Of a DNA stretch of 64,000 nucleotides, positions 20,890 through 33,599 are shown piece after piece; the first letter of the stretch is position 1; each line of letters opens with the position of its first letter. The DNA comes from Aulostomus chinensis (Eukaryota; Chordata; Actinopteri; Syngnathiformes; Aulostomidae). The notes beneath the pieces were generated by a model. The model made no database searches and was not told the DNA's origin. It was given only the letters and a program-made list of their open reading frames with translations. Location: positions 533,501-597,500 of the forward strand of contig JBBMOA010000008.1 in NCBI GenBank assembly GCA_037954235.1, in the 5' to 3' direction. A program made the position numbers and the translations under genes.

Positions 20890-21528
20890 TTGACTGGCCC
20901 GTTATGACAGACAGCATGTTCATCCAATCAACAGCTCTGGTCAGGTCAGGTTCACCAATGCTCAGCAGGTCTATATTCATGATCAGGGACTCTGGAGGAC
21001 CAAGACCTCTGAGAGTATTCTGTCCGTGTCAGGGTCACCATGTCTGAGTCATTTGTCAGGAAGCTGAGGACACAAGTTCATTTTTGTTTCTCCACTAGAC
21101 AGTCAATAACAGCGTGATAGCAGTGATCACCGCTGCATCAATTCCTCCCCTCACTGGAACTGATGTTGATAGAAATACCTCCAAGCACCCAGATTCTCCT
21201 AGCTTGTTGTCAGGCTCGGACCAGGCGGACCTGTCCTGCACTTTTCATGTCCTCTGAAGCTTTAAACCCACTTGTTGCCATGGTTACCACTAACTCCTCC
21301 CCTTCCAGGTCTGAGGAAGATGTTTGGCATCATCAGCAACAAAACAGCAGTTCCTGTTTACATCTGTAGTGTGTAAGTGCGTAGAGACAGTGTCTATGAT
21401 CTGTTTGTTTATTTGTTGCCTGGGGTTACAAGTGACCAACAACAATAATGATGACAAAAGAAAGCAGCCAATAAGCAACAGATGTATATCTGAGGCATTC
21501 TCAGTACAAGCAGTCCCACACAGAGTAG

Positions 21529-21530
<2 letters not shown>
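20890..21530. other. No gene recognised
   Basis: Nothing identified. Confidence 0.35.
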
Positions 21531-21594
<64 letters not shown>

Positions 21595-21726
21595 GCACAT
21601 GCATGCACACACTCACAATGCCAGCTCGTGACATTTCTGAGCATGCCATAGGGATGAGCAGTTGAGGGTTGGCGGAGGGCTAAGTGTGTGTCTGTAGGCC
21701 TGAGATAACGACTGCCACCCCCCGAC

Positions 21727-21804
<78 letters not shown>
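21531..21804. repeat. Two (CA)n microsatellites
   Basis: CA runs at 21,531-21,592 (31 repeats) and 21,731-21,804 (about 37 repeats), separated by about 138 bp of unique sequence. Confidence 0.95.
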
Positions 21805-21806
<2 letters not shown>

Positions 21807-22657
21807 CCTCTCATGAGTCCACAATTAAACCATCCATAGCCTGAGACAGTGAACACGAGTCGGCCGGCCGTTCAGCAGCACTCGGTATCGGTGGAGTCCC
21901 TCAGTCTCCCTCTGTTGCGCTCTATTGTTGCCATGGTTCTTACAGTTGGTAGAACTACATGGACTATGAACAGCGCTGGCTCACGGCTGTGTTTTGGCGC
22001 AGTGCTGTTCTGCTGCCATTCAGCCTGCGATCTTTACAAAGTGCTGTGATGATGGCGCGAGCAGTGATGAAGCATTGTTCCAGGCTATCAACTCTGGCAC
22101 ACGTAGAGTGCGGCTTGTCTCCCCCGTGAGCACTCGCAGGGCACCTCATTGTGTCGTCTGCTCTATTGTGCTATTATGTGTGTGTTTTGTATCTGTGTGT
22201 GTGTAGTTTGTGTTGGAATAGAAACAAGAGGAGGGAGATAAGGTAGTCAGGAGGTGCGCTGAGAGGTGCAGCAGCCACATGCAAGTCTTTTCACTGAGAC
22301 AGCCGACGCACAACTGCCATCTTTCACTGACGAACTCAACAGTTCTCATTCAAGCATTAGCGAAGACAGAACGAGGACAGAGAGAATGAACCGCGGGAAG
22401 AATAATGCCAATTTCTGGGCTCCATTGATTTCAACAAAGGGCTGTGTTGAAGGTACAATAGGGACAATAACCTGCAGAATAAATGCACTTGTATTTCAGA
22501 TCTCCTGAGGAAATAAAGTAAAGTAGGTGTGTGTGGGATTAGTCCTGACAGAGGGTCCAGAAGACCGCTGACCCACTTAATCAGCAAGAGTCCCGAGCTC
22601 ACCGCTGGCATTCTCAAGCAGGCTCATTTGTCTGTGCAGATTGTAATAAGGGTGTGT

Positions 22658-22689
<32 letters not shown>

Positions 22690-23392
22690 TTAGGAGCCAG
22701 GCAAAATAATCACTCTCTCATTTAGGGTGTGTGAATAAGTGTGTGATGTTGTGCGTGTGGACTTGCACGCATGCTAACATATGTGTTCACATCCAGTAGG
22801 AATCCATTTTAAAGCAGAGACCATTTGTTCCCACTCAATTTGTCTCCGCTGACACCCCCCACCCCCCAGTCAGCCATCCCTCTGCAGGCACGCCCCCATC
22901 CCTCTGTCTCTGCCTTATTCATCCTCATCCTGGGCTTATCATTCATCCATCCTCTCCTCCCTATTTCATTCTGACTTCCTGAGCCCGACGAATGCAGAGC
23001 TGTCGAGGAACTCTCAGGTGGTTCAAGTCCATTACTTTGGGAGATAGAAAAACACTGCTGAGGTGTTCTGATTGAGGCCTATTAAAATTCATAAGCTGTG
23101 GAATAAGGCCAAAGATAAAAAAAATGCGGCTGCGCAGTTGAAGGGCGGAGCAGTGTACACAGACGTACGTGTGTGCATGTGCATGCATTTGTCAAGTGTT
23201 TACGGAGAGAGCGAGGCAAGTAAAGAGGAGTGATAAATGCCGATGATCTCGGGAGCCTTTTACCTCTTTAAACTGTCTTCTTCCTCTCTTAGTTTTTTTT
23301 TCTTTTTCCCTTCAGTCTGACAATCCCTCCTGTGTATCATCACTTCCTGCCTATTGTCCATACTTTCTGTCTCTCTCATTCCCTCTCTCCCC

Positions 23393-23449
<57 letters not shown>

Positions 23450-24344
23450 TGCAGTTCTCCAGCAGCTGGCTATCTTCGCTCCTGTAGCTAGTTGCTCCTG
23501 ATAAAGAATATTCCCCTCTGGTTTTTATGGTTATGAAGGCACTTACTGAAGATTATCAGACACAAGTCACACATTGGCACACACACACACACACACACAA
23601 ACACCTGAAACTTTCTCTTCCTCCATTTCTTTCTTTGTGGTGTAAAACAGAGGACATTAAGAGCGGGTGAATCGATGGAAGTCAGGGGTCAACAGAGAAT
23701 GCGCTCTGACTGGTGAAACACAGATTTAACTGGGAGAACGGGACGAGCTTGGAGCTTGCCGTCTCCTTCACCTCCTATCACTCTTCTTCCTCCTTTTCCT
23801 TGTTCTCCTCCTCAACAGTGGATTCAGCCCAGCCGCCTGAGGAAGATGATCAAAAAGTCTGAAAAAGAACAAAGGATTAAAAGCTGGGAGAAAATGTTTT
23901 CACTTAGCTGGTAGAAGTATGGCTAAGCAGCAGAAGTGAGGAGAGCAGCTGGTCCTCTGTAGCAGGAGCAGCTTGGGTGAGGACGCACCTGTTCTCCGGG
24001 TGCCCAGGGGGCGAGATCATTTTAATTTTATTCCTCCAGGGACCACTTAGCTACCATATTGGGAGCTAAGGTGACCCAGTGGTCCCAGAATTGCAGGGTA
24101 CCCCAGAAAGGGAGGGAAACACTCACAATATTCATGAAATTCAATGAGTGGACTGAGCTGCAAGTCCTGGACAAACCCTAGAGAATCCTGGCGATGATGT
24201 AACGTGTGGACAGAGTGGGCAAAGAAGATCAGGCATTAGTTTCTGTTCACCTGTGGAGGTATGAAGGTATCTACACCATTAGCGAGCTTGCTAATCTAGC
24301 AGCAAGCCTGATTAGCATCAGTCACATGATGAATAACTCAGGAA
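21805..24344. other. Transposon-poor stretch without recognised genes
   Basis: Includes GT/G runs at 22,649-22,688, a (CT)n(CA)n tract at 23,396-23,450 and a CA run at 23,578-23,600. 22,985-23,150 is AT-balanced, transposon-free sequence with a non-repetitive look (for example TTGAGGCCTATTAAAATTCATAAGC). I see no coding exon. Confidence 0.35.
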
Positions 24345-25087
24345 CCCATCCATCCATCCATTCATCCATCATCCATCCATCATCCATCCATCGATCATCC
24401 ATCCCTCCATCCATCCATCCATCCATCCATTCATCCATCATCCATCCATCATCCATCCATCCCTCATCCATCCATCATCCATCCATCCATCCATCCATTC
24501 ATCCATTCATCCATCATCTCATCCATCCATCATCCATCCCTCCATCCATCCATCATCCATCCATCCATCCATCATCCATCCATCCATCCATCCATCCATC
24601 CATTCATCCATCATCTCATCCATCCATCCATCATCCATCCATCCATCATCCATCCATCATCCATCCATCCATCATCCATCCATCCATCCATCATCCATCC
24701 ATCCATCCATCCATCCATCCATTCATCCATCATCCATCCATCATCCATCCATCCATCATCCATCCATCATCCATCCATCATCCATCCATCCATCCATCCA
24801 TTCATCCATCATCCATCCATCATCCATCCATCATCCATCCATCCCTCATCCATCCATCATCCATCCATCCATCCATCATCCATCCCTCCATCCATCCATC
24901 CATCCATCCATTCATCCATCATCCATCCATCATCCATCTATCCATCATCCATCCCTCATCCATCCATCATCCATCCATCCATCCATCCATCATCCATCCC
25001 TCCATCCATCCATCCATCCATTCATCCATCATCCATCCATCATCCATCCATCCATCCATCATCCATCCCTCATCCATTCATCCATCC
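24345..25087. repeat. Long (CATC)n array, expanded SINE tail
   Basis: About 740 bp of CATC units with frequent 3-base ATC slips (CATCCATCATCC) and occasional CATT or CCTC variants. The same mixed blocks recur, so segments have been re-duplicated. The minus-strand SINE at 25,088 ends directly in it, so the array is the grown (GATG)n tail. The plus-strand IHPS-repeat frame across it is a low-complexity translation. Confidence 0.92.
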
Positions 25088-25373
25088 CAGCAGCCTTCCC
25101 CCTGGACAGGTCACCAGTCAATGGCAGGGCCAACACATAGAGACAGACAACCATTGGCTCTCCCAGCCACGCCTACGGTCAATTTAGAGTCTGGATTAAC
25201 CTGGTCCCTCTTGATGTCTTTGGACTGTGGAGGAAGCTGGAGTACCAGAGAGAACCCAGCAGGAACAGGGAGAACATGGAGACTCACCCAGAAAGACCCC
25301 GTGCTGCAGCCGGGGCTCCACCCACAACCTTCTTGATGGGGGCCACAGTGACGACCACTGCTCCACCAGGCCG
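25088..25373 (-). mobile_element. tRNA-headed SINE, copy 2
   Basis: Minus-strand copy of the SINE at 19,634-19,985. It shares the GGTGGAGCAGTGG A-box-like head (near 25,365), the AAGAAGGTTGTGGGTGGAGCC region and the body, and it continues into the 24,345-25,087 tail. Confidence 0.7.
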
Positions 25374-26102
25374 CCCATCTCAGAAACCCAAACATGAATG
25401 GAACCTTGTGTAAAATAGTTTCTACATCAGTGAGCATTTGCCAATATATATACTGGATTGATGGGTTGATTTTAATTGATACTACAATATACAAATATAA
25501 AAAGATATCATCAAGATATTACACAAGTCACATGACTGGCTTCCATTATGATTAGATGAAATGAACTAACATCAGATCATAAATGTGTGATGAACCTCGA
25601 TAGATCGTATGGATCTCATCTGTAGTTGTTGAGACTCGGCTGAACCGTGTGTGTCAGTCTGCTGCCTCACACTATCAGAGTATTGAAATCCACACTGACA
25701 AGTGTGGTATTGTTGGTGGTCCTACTCTTGCCTCCATCCCCTCCTGATACCTGATGCTGCATCTCCCCTCCCTGTGCCCCCCAGCACTAAGATCACATCA
25801 TCTGGCTTTGACACACACATTTGTTTAGTTCCCGTTGTGCTAAGTGGATTCTTGTGGAATAAAGATTGGCTGTGATATATCACAAAGGAGTGTCTTGTGT
25901 GGAGGGAGGAAAGTTGTGGGGGCAGAGGAAGTGAGGAGGAGTGGAGAGCTTGATGATTTATCCAAATGGACTGAACTGAAACAGTGCGGACGACAGGCGA
26001 AATAGAGAGTAAGGAGAGAGCGATGACAACACATATGCTGCTCTGTCTACACCATCAATCTAAAGTTGTGTGCTCACCTGGAATTGTCAGGCATTTGTTT
26101 TG

Positions 26103-26104
<2 letters not shown>
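25374..26104. other. No gene recognised
   Basis: Nothing identified. Confidence 0.35.
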
Positions 26105-26148
<44 letters not shown>

Positions 26149-26210
26149 TTTTGTGAGTGTGTGTGTGTGTGTGTGTGTGATTTTGTGAGTGTGTGTGCGT
26201 GTGTGTGTTT
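26105..26210. repeat. (GT)n microsatellite
   Basis: Two GT runs with a repeated ATTTTGTGA interruption (26,149 and 26,180), suggesting a local duplication. Confidence 0.93.
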
Positions 26211-26413
26211 GAGTGACTATGATGAGTTTCCACACAACCAATATACATATTCAGAGGAAAGCCGCCACTCCATCATCCCTGTCTGTCCTGTGCTCCTCAG
26301 ATCAGTGCCAGAGTGATGCTGGATACGCGTGTGTGTGTTCTGCTCCACTTCTTGGTCTTTGAATAAAGAAATAACTATCAAGAAGTACTGAGGCATTCTT
26401 GTATGAATCTCCT

Positions 26414-27250
26414 TCATCCCACAATGTCCTTCTGGAGAAAGTGAAATGATGACAATACAAAAGATGACAAATCCTTACAAATACAAGAGTGCCGAGGGGA
26501 TGGCAGCCTACTGGCATTTGATGTAACGTTTGTGACTCTTTGTAACGTCTGTTTTCCTGAGAGATTGTTTTCGTACCGCCACTTAGTAGCTGAATGAGGC
26601 ACCTTTCCACTCCTGTAGAGTCGTGTTAACCTTGACACAACATCTCTGGGAGAAAGGGTGATGGTTTCACTCGTGACAGAGATCGTATACCTACCTACCT
26701 TCCTTTCTGCCACACCTCTCGGTGCCTCCTCCCGCTCCCTCAGAGACTTCTGTTTCTGTTCCAGCTGGCTGGACGAAGCCTCTGCAGCCTTTCCCAGTGT
26801 CTGTTCTGGTTGGGCTGCAGCAACATCCAGAGACTGCTGCAATTTCTGCACCACTGCCACCTGCTGAACCTGCTGTGGTTGGGATGCCAACACAGCACCC
26901 ACCAAATCCTGTTCCTGCTGCGGTTGGGATACTGATACCGATGGGGGTAGTCAGCTCTCTAGTTAGTTTGCCTGGTCCTATTCTGACTTGGTTGAGCCAT
27001 CAACAATGGTTCTTCTTGATGCTGGTTGGGCCGGTGCAGGATCATTGTCCTTCAACAGATCCTAAGCTGTCATTAACTGATCCTGTTCTGGCTTGGACAT
27101 CATCACCTCCATATCCTGTTCTGGCTTTACACGGGCTTTCAGAGGCGTTCTGTCTTCACCATAGACCTCAACAGTCTCCAGCATTGGGCCTTCTGCCTGA
27201 GAGGCTCTGGTGTCTGGTTCCTCCCAAGTCGACTGACTTGTCTTTTGTCC
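26414..27250 (-). pseudogene. Unrecognised Gln/Glu-rich coding-like relic
   Basis: A 163-codon minus-strand frame (26,905-26,414) starts MVGAVLASQPQQVQQVAVVQ, is Gln/Ala/Glu rich in its first 75 codons, and then becomes basic and mixed. Further upstream (27,250-26,905) the same frame type continues with several stops and acidic, PEQD-containing stretches. The composition looks like decayed coding sequence rather than random DNA, but I recognise no domain. It might be a retroelement gag or a lost host exon. Confidence 0.25.
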
Positions 27251-29850
27251 GTCCTCTGGGCTTTCAGCCCCAGACTCCCGAGAGTCCCCTGGACATTCAT
27301 TCCAGGATGCTTTTCATTTCCCCAAATCTCTCTTGCCTGTCCCTCCACCCACCCACCCTAAAACGTTTATCTACAAAGTCTGGGTTCTGTCCCTTGAGGA
27401 TGGACGGTTCTCTCTGGACAGTGGCCATTTTTGAGTTCATTCAAATATTATTTTGAACCTTGAATTTTGGACCATGACTTTACATTAGTATGTACTATTA
27501 GGATTATAGTATTTTTTAGTATTAGTCTATATCCACTTATATATACCTAAGTATGGGTCTTGCATTGTGTCTGGTTTTATTTTGAAGTTCACTTCCTTTA
27601 TGTGTACTCCTGGTACTCCCTTTTCCTTTTCTGTTTGTCACCTTTTTGAATCTCACCTCTCGCACCTGTGTCTCGGTGCATGATGTCTCTTCTCAGTCTT
27701 CGTGTGCTTGTCTCACTGCCTGTTCCTTCTCTTGAAAATTTGACCTCTACAGTTTTCCTTGGTTAGTTTTCCACGTCATTTACCAGTTTAGCTTTTATTT
27801 TATTTTGGTGATTTCATCAAGTCCTGCCTGCTCCCATCTCCGCAGTCAGGTTCAACTCCACCGTCCACCACAACATGACTTCCATCCTGGCAGATACTGG
27901 AGTGACCAAAGATGCAGGATATCGTTGAAGCTGCAAGACAAAACTGGCTGTGTGCTCAGTCCACTGAACCTGTTGGAGCAGCAGGAGAGTAAAAACAAGA
28001 CCTTGTAGCCAAAACTGGATGCACATTTTGTAATGTGATGACAGACAGCAAGGGGTTTGAGTGGAGTGCAGACTGTCTCCTTACATCTTGGTAGGCAATC
28101 AGCAGAGCATCGTAGCTATGAGCAGTAATCGGAACCAGGACAAGTGAGAAGATCCTTGAGTAGGAGAAAACACCGCTCAGGCACACTGGCTCACAGAATG
28201 ACCTTGTGAAAGAACGCCACCTCAAGAATAAGTTCAGGTCAGACGCTCCAGACCTAGCTGGCCTGTGAGACGTGCTAGAGAGCAATAGATGGGCTGAACC
28301 CCAGTGTCCTGTCATGGACCCAGGTCAGAGGTCATAGGGGAGGTGGAGAGGATGAGGGACATAGAAACACACGGGTGTCTAGCCTTATTGCGTGTGATGT
28401 TCCCACAGGCAAAGAAGAGTTTATTCAGACTGTTCCAGCTCATGTGGACGCAAATATTCCCACAGCTGCCCGAAAATCAATTTAGTCAGAATATCCCCTT
28501 AAGGGGGGCGTAGTGTGTATGTAAACATGATCACGGTTCACGTGTAATGTCTTATCCTAGATAATCCGTCACATCAATGTGGATCATGACCCAGGTGATG
28601 GTCTGGACCGACACCCGGGATGGCGTGGTGTTCACGTAGCTACATGTCAGCTGCTGCACCGATTAACAAGAGGGCACAAAAGCGATTCCAGGACTTTGGC
28701 CTTGTCACAAGTATCGTTTGCGGCATGGCTGCCAGCTGCTCATGGAGCGCATGTGTTGAGTGGCCCACGGATCTCTCCTCACGCCCCCGTAGAGAAGCTG
28801 GCCAGGTCCTGGACAGGTCTAGACCTGTCTGCTGGTGGACAGACTCTCATCAGACGGTCGGCTCCTGGGAGCTCCGCGCGCAGACGCCTCCACAGAGCAA
28901 TACACAATCCAGACATCATTCTTCAATACACAGCAGATTTCATCTGAACATAACCATCGACTGCTGTTGACAGAGACAAAAATAATCCTTGATTTCTGTG
29001 TGTCTCCATGTAGACAACAATGAGCCTTAAGGGCTTAAACTGATAATGATGATGGACAAAAAAGTCTCAAGCTGCTGTTGTAAGCTAAAAATCCTCCTTT
29101 TGGTAAAAATGCATAATAACATGGTTGATTAAAAATGACTCAGCTAGTTATGTTTTCATTATAGAGAAGAGGAACAGGCGAGAGGAGAGTGAGGGGTAAA
29201 TGAAAGAGAATGGGAAGAAAATCTATCATAATTAAGCAGCAGAGGATGAATGGAGGAGTGTGTCTCTCCGTAGACGACTGCTAATTGAGGAGTGAGATGG
29301 TGATTCTGTCGCACATCAGCCCTCAGTTCCTCAAAGTTCCGCAGCAGCACGGACACACTCGTGCAGGTGGAGACACACGCGCTTGGTGTGTGCCCATCGC
29401 TGGTGTGATCATCAGTTGATTTGGAGGCTCGATGCTCAGAATCTGAATGCTCATCATTGCGGTGATTTTTCTATTCAAACCTCTTGCACATGGAAATGTA
29501 GCTGAGCTGTGTTTGACTGTGCACTGCTGACACAAGCTGAAGTTTTCTCAACTCGCACCTGCTGAGAGGAACATCGTCAACACCGGACAGACGTTCACGA
29601 AGAGAGATGAGGCGCCGCCGCAGCATCTGCTGACTGCGACAGTGATGGGCAGCGACGCCACTTCAGGACAGCAGTGGAGCGTCGTGAAGGACGGGATGTT
29701 GTAACAGCACACACACCTTCACATTGTGTTTCTGTAACAGTGCCACTGACCTTTGTCCTCCAGAAAAGTGGTTGATTGTACTTTATTGGGAGAACTTCGA
29801 ACGATATCAAGAGAGGACTATGGGACAGTACAGCCCTCATATGGGGCGAT
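27251..29850. other. No gene recognised
   Basis: Short frames only, up to about 122 codons, without family resemblance. 29,030-29,300 is AT-rich and non-repetitive. No element boundary was found. Confidence 0.35.
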
Positions 29851-29854
29851 GCTG

Positions 29855-30390
29855 ACTTTGACCTGATGAATGGACAAACAGATGAATGGACTGACAGAGG
29901 AATGGACGGACAGACATATGGATGAACAAATGAATGGACAAACAGATGAACGGATGGACAAATTAACAGAAAGACGTATGGACAGTTAGACAAATGAATG
30001 AACAGACTAGTGGACGGACAGACGTATGGATGGACAGACAAATTGACAGAAAAACATATGGATGGACAGATGAATTGATGGACAGACGTATAGATGAACA
30101 AATGAATGGACAAAAAGATGAACGGATGGACAAATTAACAGAAAGACGTATGGACAGTTAGACAAATGAATGAACAGACTAGTGGATGGACAGACGTATG
30201 GATGGACAGACAAATTGACAGAAAAACATGGATGGACAGAGGAATGGAGTGACAGATGAATTGATGGACAGACGTATAGATGAACAAATGAATGGACAAA
30301 CGGATGAACGGATGGACAAATTAACAGAAAGACGTATGGATGGACAGAGAATGGAATGGACGGACAGATGAATGGACGGACAGGCAAATG
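29855..30390. repeat. GGACAGA/TGAATGGA minisatellite with about 172-186 bp higher-order period
   Basis: Degenerate 8-12 bp units (GATGGACA, AATGAATGGACA) arranged in a longer period. The marker GAAAGACGTATGGA recurs at about 29,971, 30,143 and 30,329. Minus-strand frames rich in CPSIHLSV are products of the repeat. Confidence 0.88.
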
Positions 30391-31223
30391 GACAGTCAGC
30401 CCACAGGTGTACCTGTGGCATCAGAACAAAGAGTGGGTGTGATTTCATCGGATCATTAAGGGAGGGGGGCATGTGTGCGGCAGGTTCCAGCTGACCCGAG
30501 CCATGCCGGGTTCTACCAAGGACACTCATCATTGACTTCATCTGCATACAAACGACTGTATTTTCTTATCTAGAGGACGGCAGCAGTGAAGCGCGACTCA
30601 CCCTGAGGTATATGATGTACACAGACCTCGCCTCCCTCCCCCCTCCCTCACCCGTCTCCCTCTCCAGAGTTATTGTCAGGCAGCAGACATCCCTCTACTT
30701 GGATTAGCTGTCTGTTATGAGAGCCTGGACGGCTATAATGGCTGATGCTACGATATGCAGCGCGGCTGTCGCTAACGCTACAGGAGACTAATTAACCTCC
30801 ATGTCCTCTGCCATTCACTCACAGGGGACTTGATTAAAAGGCGAGCCGTGCTAGCGTGCTCACTGATAGGTGGATTTTGTAGGCTGATCGTAGATAATCA
30901 CTTTTAATATATTTTGTATAATTATTTTTTATTACCATAATTATTCTATATCAACGCCTGATGTTCTGTTTACTTTTAGACGGCCATTGGACCTTGAGTG
31001 TGAAGTATGAAGTGATTAAGCACTCTTGGACGTATCAGCACACATAAAGATACAAACACACATCAACATGTGATGTCCATACACGCTCATCTCTCCAGGA
31101 GCAGTCGAGAAGCTCTCAGTCCTCTGGCTTTAAGAACACAAGACTCGTGTTGTCGCTCTCCTCTCATCTCCATGTCTCACCTGCTTTTCCCTTGAATTGC
31201 TTGTCAAAACTCAACTCATTACA
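30391..31223. other. Transposon-free stretch left of the nested insertions
   Basis: No coding frame. 30,660-30,840 has several homeodomain-type cores (TTGGATTAGC, GACTAATTAACC, CTTGATTAAAAG) in non-repetitive sequence and could be a conserved noncoding element; this can only be judged by comparison with other fish. Confidence 0.3.
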
Positions 31224-31415
31224 CTACAGATTAGGGGTGCAACCAAATAGTCCACTCACAAACACGAAACGAAATAAAGATGAAAGAAAACCAAAAATCA
31301 GAAATGCAACAATTAAATCTTCTTTATTTTCTTCCTTCAGACGGAGCAGTTTTTACTGCGTCACTACAAAATAAAATGCTCTTTGCTTTGAAAAACTAAA
31401 TATCTGTATTTTCTC

Positions 31416-31429
31416 TTTCTTTTAGACTT
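31416..31429. repeat. Target duplication of the 1.9-kb retroelement, left
   Basis: TTTCTTTTAGACTT, repeated exactly at 33,341-33,354. Confidence 0.88.
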
Positions 31430-33340
31430 GTTTTTTTTTTTTTTTTTTTGAAACCTGTCCTGTTCAGCAGCTGAGGCAAGCAGCATCCATGTTCCTGCTG
31501 CCTTGTTGTACTGAAGCAGTTTTATTCTGCATAGGAGGAATCTGATAAACTCCTCCTATTGCCATTTATGTTTAACTTTATTAGGAATGGTGTTGGTTCA
31601 TTGGTGAAGCTACCGGACTGAGGACAGGAGAGAGAACAGGGACAGGACAGGGAAGACAAGGGGGAGTGGGGAGACAAAAAAATTACAACAGCAATAGCAG
31701 AAAACAACAACAACAACAACAAAAACACTAAAACAAACAAAGACAAAAAACAAACAAATAAACAAACAAAGAAAAAGTAACAACAACAAAAGAAAAAGAA
31801 AGAAAACAAACAAACAAAAACAAAACAATGGTTGCAGAATTTCCGGTGCAGGGTTACCATTTGGTTTAATATAATTTTAAGATAAATGTCTGAGTGTGTG
31901 ATGATGGGTCAGCTGTGTGCTCCATGCGTGTATGTGTGTATACGCATGTGTATGTGTATGTGTGTGTGCTACGGTTTATCTTGGATGCTGTGTGTAGCTG
32001 GCTGTAGCTGATGTGGGGGGCCAGGACATCGCACCCCCAGTCCAGGATGGCAGGTAGGTCAGGACCAGGTCACCAGAGCACCCCGAAATCCCCAGGACAC
32101 GGGGAGCCCCAGGCCACCCCTCCCCCAGGAAACAGCCACAGGTCCAACCCATGCCAGGACCCGTAGGAAAGCATAGGAGCAGCAACCCCCACCCGGAAGC
32201 AACCCACAGAGAGACGGGGCAGAGATGACCCCGGTCCCGCCGGGCACTCCCCCCCCACAGCATGAGCAGAGCCCAGGGGCACAGGGCCCCCCAGCCCGAG
32301 ACCCGACCAGAGCCCCCCAAGGGGTCCGCCAGCGGCGAGGCCGACACCCACCCACACCCCACACCCAGGCGGGGCAGCCACAGCCCACCACAACGACCAG
32401 GCCCACCGCCCCCGAACAGAGCTATCCCCCCCCCCCCAACCCTCGATCCCCATCCCCTCTACTCATCCCCTGTTCTCCCCCTCCCCCCAGAGCAGGAGGG
32501 CTTCAGGCTATAGGGCACCACCAGCCAGCCAGCCGGGACCCCCCGCTCCCCGGAAAGGTCCAGCCCACCCGCCGGGGTGAGCCGAAGGCACGCACGCCCA
32601 GGACCGCCACCCCCGGACAAAACAATCATACTCTCATCTTCCTCCATACAGGGGCTGAGAACACCATAGATGCTGATACGGTCCAGGGCACCTCAGACAT
32701 AGTGAAACCGCCAGGGAGCGATCCACCGCACAACAGCAGGGCCCTTGACCAACCCCAGCCCAACCACCATGCCGGAAAGAGGACCACCCCCCCCCCCCCG
32801 AAGAGCCCCGGCCAGGCCCCCAGGCCCGCAATGGTGCAGTTAGCAAAGGAGGCAGCACTGGACCCACTCCCTGCCCCAGCTGCCCCCCCATCCCAACATG
32901 GTGCAGGATGCGTGCTGTGCATGGGAATGTAGATGTGATGATGTGGATGACTAGAATGTGGTTAAAATTGGTGGAGGCACCCTGGGCATGGGAGCCCTGC
33001 CGGTTGCAGACAGCAGAGTCTCCCAGTACATCCTCATGCACTCCCCCAAGCCCTAAATGTCTATGTCTGCAGGGGGTCAGCTTTCAGACTGGCCCCGCTG
33101 ACCACCCCGTCACCACTGCAACCAGCCGACAGGGAGTCTAGCCTCCCTGGTCCAGAGGTCAGATTGGAGCACCAAGGGGCACTGTCTGGAGATCCGGGCA
33201 GAGGGTCCACCACCGTGCAGTCAGAGGGCAGGGAGGGCCCAGGCCCCCAGTGCACAGCGGAACCCCCAGCCAGCAGCCCGTGGTCAGGGCCCCCAGTTCG
33301 ATCAGCATCAAGGAGGTCAGCCCCCATCCCTCAGACGTCA
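31430..33340 (-). mobile_element. Unclassified GC-rich 1.9-kb retroelement, copy 1
   Basis: The unit is bounded by a 14-bp duplication. Its left edge on the plus strand is a 19-base T run (31,431-31,449), so the minus-strand RNA sense ends in poly(A) after two AATAAA signals (complements near 31,580 and 31,520). It is therefore a product of LINE-type target-primed insertion. The body has a very G-rich sense strand with GGGG runs (32,060-33,330), and a T-rich segment (31,680-31,830) before the 3' end. It encodes no RT or endonuclease that I can see. Copy 2 at 61,682-63,607 is collinear, apart from about 100 bp missing here near 33,063. It could be a non-autonomous family or the 5'/3' parts of a LINE joined by deletion. 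Confidence 0.8.
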
Positions 33341-33599
33341 TTTCTTTTAGACTTCAATGCAAATCCAAACATAAAACTTCATTAAAAGTGCTTTGCTGTG
33401 AACAAAGAGGACGACTCCCTTCCTGATGGAAGGAGAACAAACCTGTGGGGCTCAGGGCTGCAGTCTCATCAGGATCTAGAAGGTCTGAGCTCAGGGAGCT
33501 GCAGCACTGAGCCTCCAGCAGCTTCATGTCCTTCTATCATGCTAGCATCGCTCGCCGTTGTGGACCCTCGTCGTTTGACCGCCGCTTTGGTTTCATCCA

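Noticed and set aside
24206..25336. 376-codon plus-strand frame rich in IHPS
   Set aside because: It translates the (CATC)n array and the antisense of the SINE; there is no independent protein signal.
32070..33330. Long frames of Gly/Trp/Pro-rich protein in the GC-rich retroelement (also 62,061-63,250)
   Set aside because: Open in up to four frames because of G/C-rich, stop-poor sequence; length and frame are not maintained between the two copies.
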